A stretch of 64,000 nt of DNA from Ferroplasma acidarmanus Fer1 (GTDB lineage: Archaea; Thermoplasmatota; Thermoplasmata; Thermoplasmatales; Thermoplasmataceae). Position numbers and translations under genes: made by a program. The stretch is taken from positions 1,488,001 to 1,552,000 of the forward strand of contig NC_021592.1 in assembly GCF_000152265.2 (NCBI RefSeq), in the 5' to 3' direction. Positions 63,671 to 64,000 of this stretch are shown piece by piece; position 1 is the stretch's first letter, and each line of letters begins with the position of its first letter. The notes beneath the pieces were generated by a model that worked only from the letters and a program-made list of their open reading frames with translations, searched no databases and was not told the origin of the DNA.

Positions 63671-64000
63671 CTATTTTGATTCGACATTTGTCTCTATTTT
63701 TTTGAGGAAATTGAGGATATTATATCTCTCTTCATAACTAAAATTCCTCAGTGTGTCATCTATAAATTTCAGATGCCTTGACTCTATTGTTTTAAAGAAG
63801 GCTTTCCCTTTTGGCGTGACTGTTATATTGATAACTCTCCTGTCCGAGTCGCTTCTCTCACGCATTACATACGACAATTTTTCCAACTTGTCTATAACAC
63901 CGGTGATCCAACCCTGCGTTACCATATTTATATTTGCAAGCTCTATCATGGGCAAAGCCCCTCTTTCTGTTAAATTTTTCAATATTCTGTATTCTACTGT
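63671..64000 (-). CDS. MarR-family transcriptional regulator, N-terminus outside the window
   Basis: A frame stays open from the right edge of the window to a stop at 63671. The visible 109 residues contain the winged helix of a MarR protein (YRILKNLTERGALPMIELAN, VTQGWITGVIDKLEKLSYV, RERSDSDRRVINITVTPKG) and the C-terminal dimerisation helices. The start is beyond the window. It is followed by the site-2 protease gene on the same strand, 36 bases downstream, possibly one unit. Confidence 0.88.
   Translation of the reverse strand, partial: TVEYRILKNLTERGALPMIELANINMVTQGWITGVIDKLEKLSYVMRERSDSDRRVINITVTPKGKAFFKTIESRHLKFIDDTLRNFSYEERYNILNFLKKIETNVESK

Noticed and set aside
1-64000. CRISPR array
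   Set aside because: No regularly spaced direct repeats of 24-40 bases were seen; TnpB and HUH genes belong to the IS200/IS605 element.

Overview
The window is AT-rich archaeal chromosome, most likely from an acidophilic member of the Thermoplasmatales close to Ferroplasma or Acidiplasma. The evidence is archaeal information-processing genes (RadA, RadB, FEN1, PriS, SMC/ScpA, archaeosine radical SAM enzyme, RqcH, archaeal GAPDH), a sulfur oxygenase reductase, a complete KdpABC potassium pump, and many genes whose start codon lies about 25 bases after a TATA-like element with no Shine-Dalgarno, i.e. leaderless transcripts. Genes inside operons instead carry GGAGG or GGTGA type ribosome sites. 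The assignment to a lineage is inference from gene content; I could not run a search.

Layout. 1-7.4 kb: a partial unknown gene, then a beta-oxidation cluster (fused hydroxyacyl-CoA dehydrogenase/enoyl-CoA hydratase, divergent from acyl-CoA ligase, thiolase and two acyl-CoA dehydrogenases, the second lacking the catalytic Glu). 7.9-12.7 kb: kdpABC with a small coupled upstream gene and a stand-alone Lrp/AsnC ligand-binding domain. 13-21.5 kb: MEMO-family protein, nitrilase, a MqnA/MqnD-type protein, a CcmE-like protein, tRNA-Val, archaeosine radical SAM enzyme, chorismate mutase plus TyrA, and ThiL; the 16.3-17.4 kb stretch holds decayed mobile sequence. 21.5-25.1 kb: grpE-dnaK-dnaJ. 25.3-36.1 kb: sulfur oxygenase reductase, an Lrp regulator divergent from an aminotransferase and amino acid permease, an amidase, then an operon-like set on the minus strand (2-hydroxyacid dehydrogenase, ThDP decarboxylase, SCP2 protein, aldehyde dehydrogenase) that would turn a 2-hydroxy or 2-oxo acid into an aldehyde and then a carboxylate.

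36.2-42.2 kb is an insertion-sequence island with four families packed together: IS256, IS110, IS200/IS605 (tnpA+tnpB) and an IS4-superfamily element. The IS4-type element has clear inverted ends and a 6-bp target duplication, and it interrupts the left end of the IS200/IS605 element. The IS110 element has a strongly structured noncoding region upstream of its transposase, a good candidate for a bridge RNA. A deletion derivative of the IS256 element lies 19 kb away near 17.3 kb.

42.5-64 kb returns to housekeeping: a five-unit helical-repeat protein, primase small subunit, GAPDH, RadA, ScpA-SMC, a B12-binding radical SAM protein, tyrosyl-tRNA synthetase with an altered HIGH motif, FEN1, RadB, an MFS transporter, phosphoglucose/phosphomannose isomerase, RqcH, an ABHD14-like hydrolase, a site-2 protease and a partial MarR regulator. 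No CRISPR array or rRNA gene was seen.
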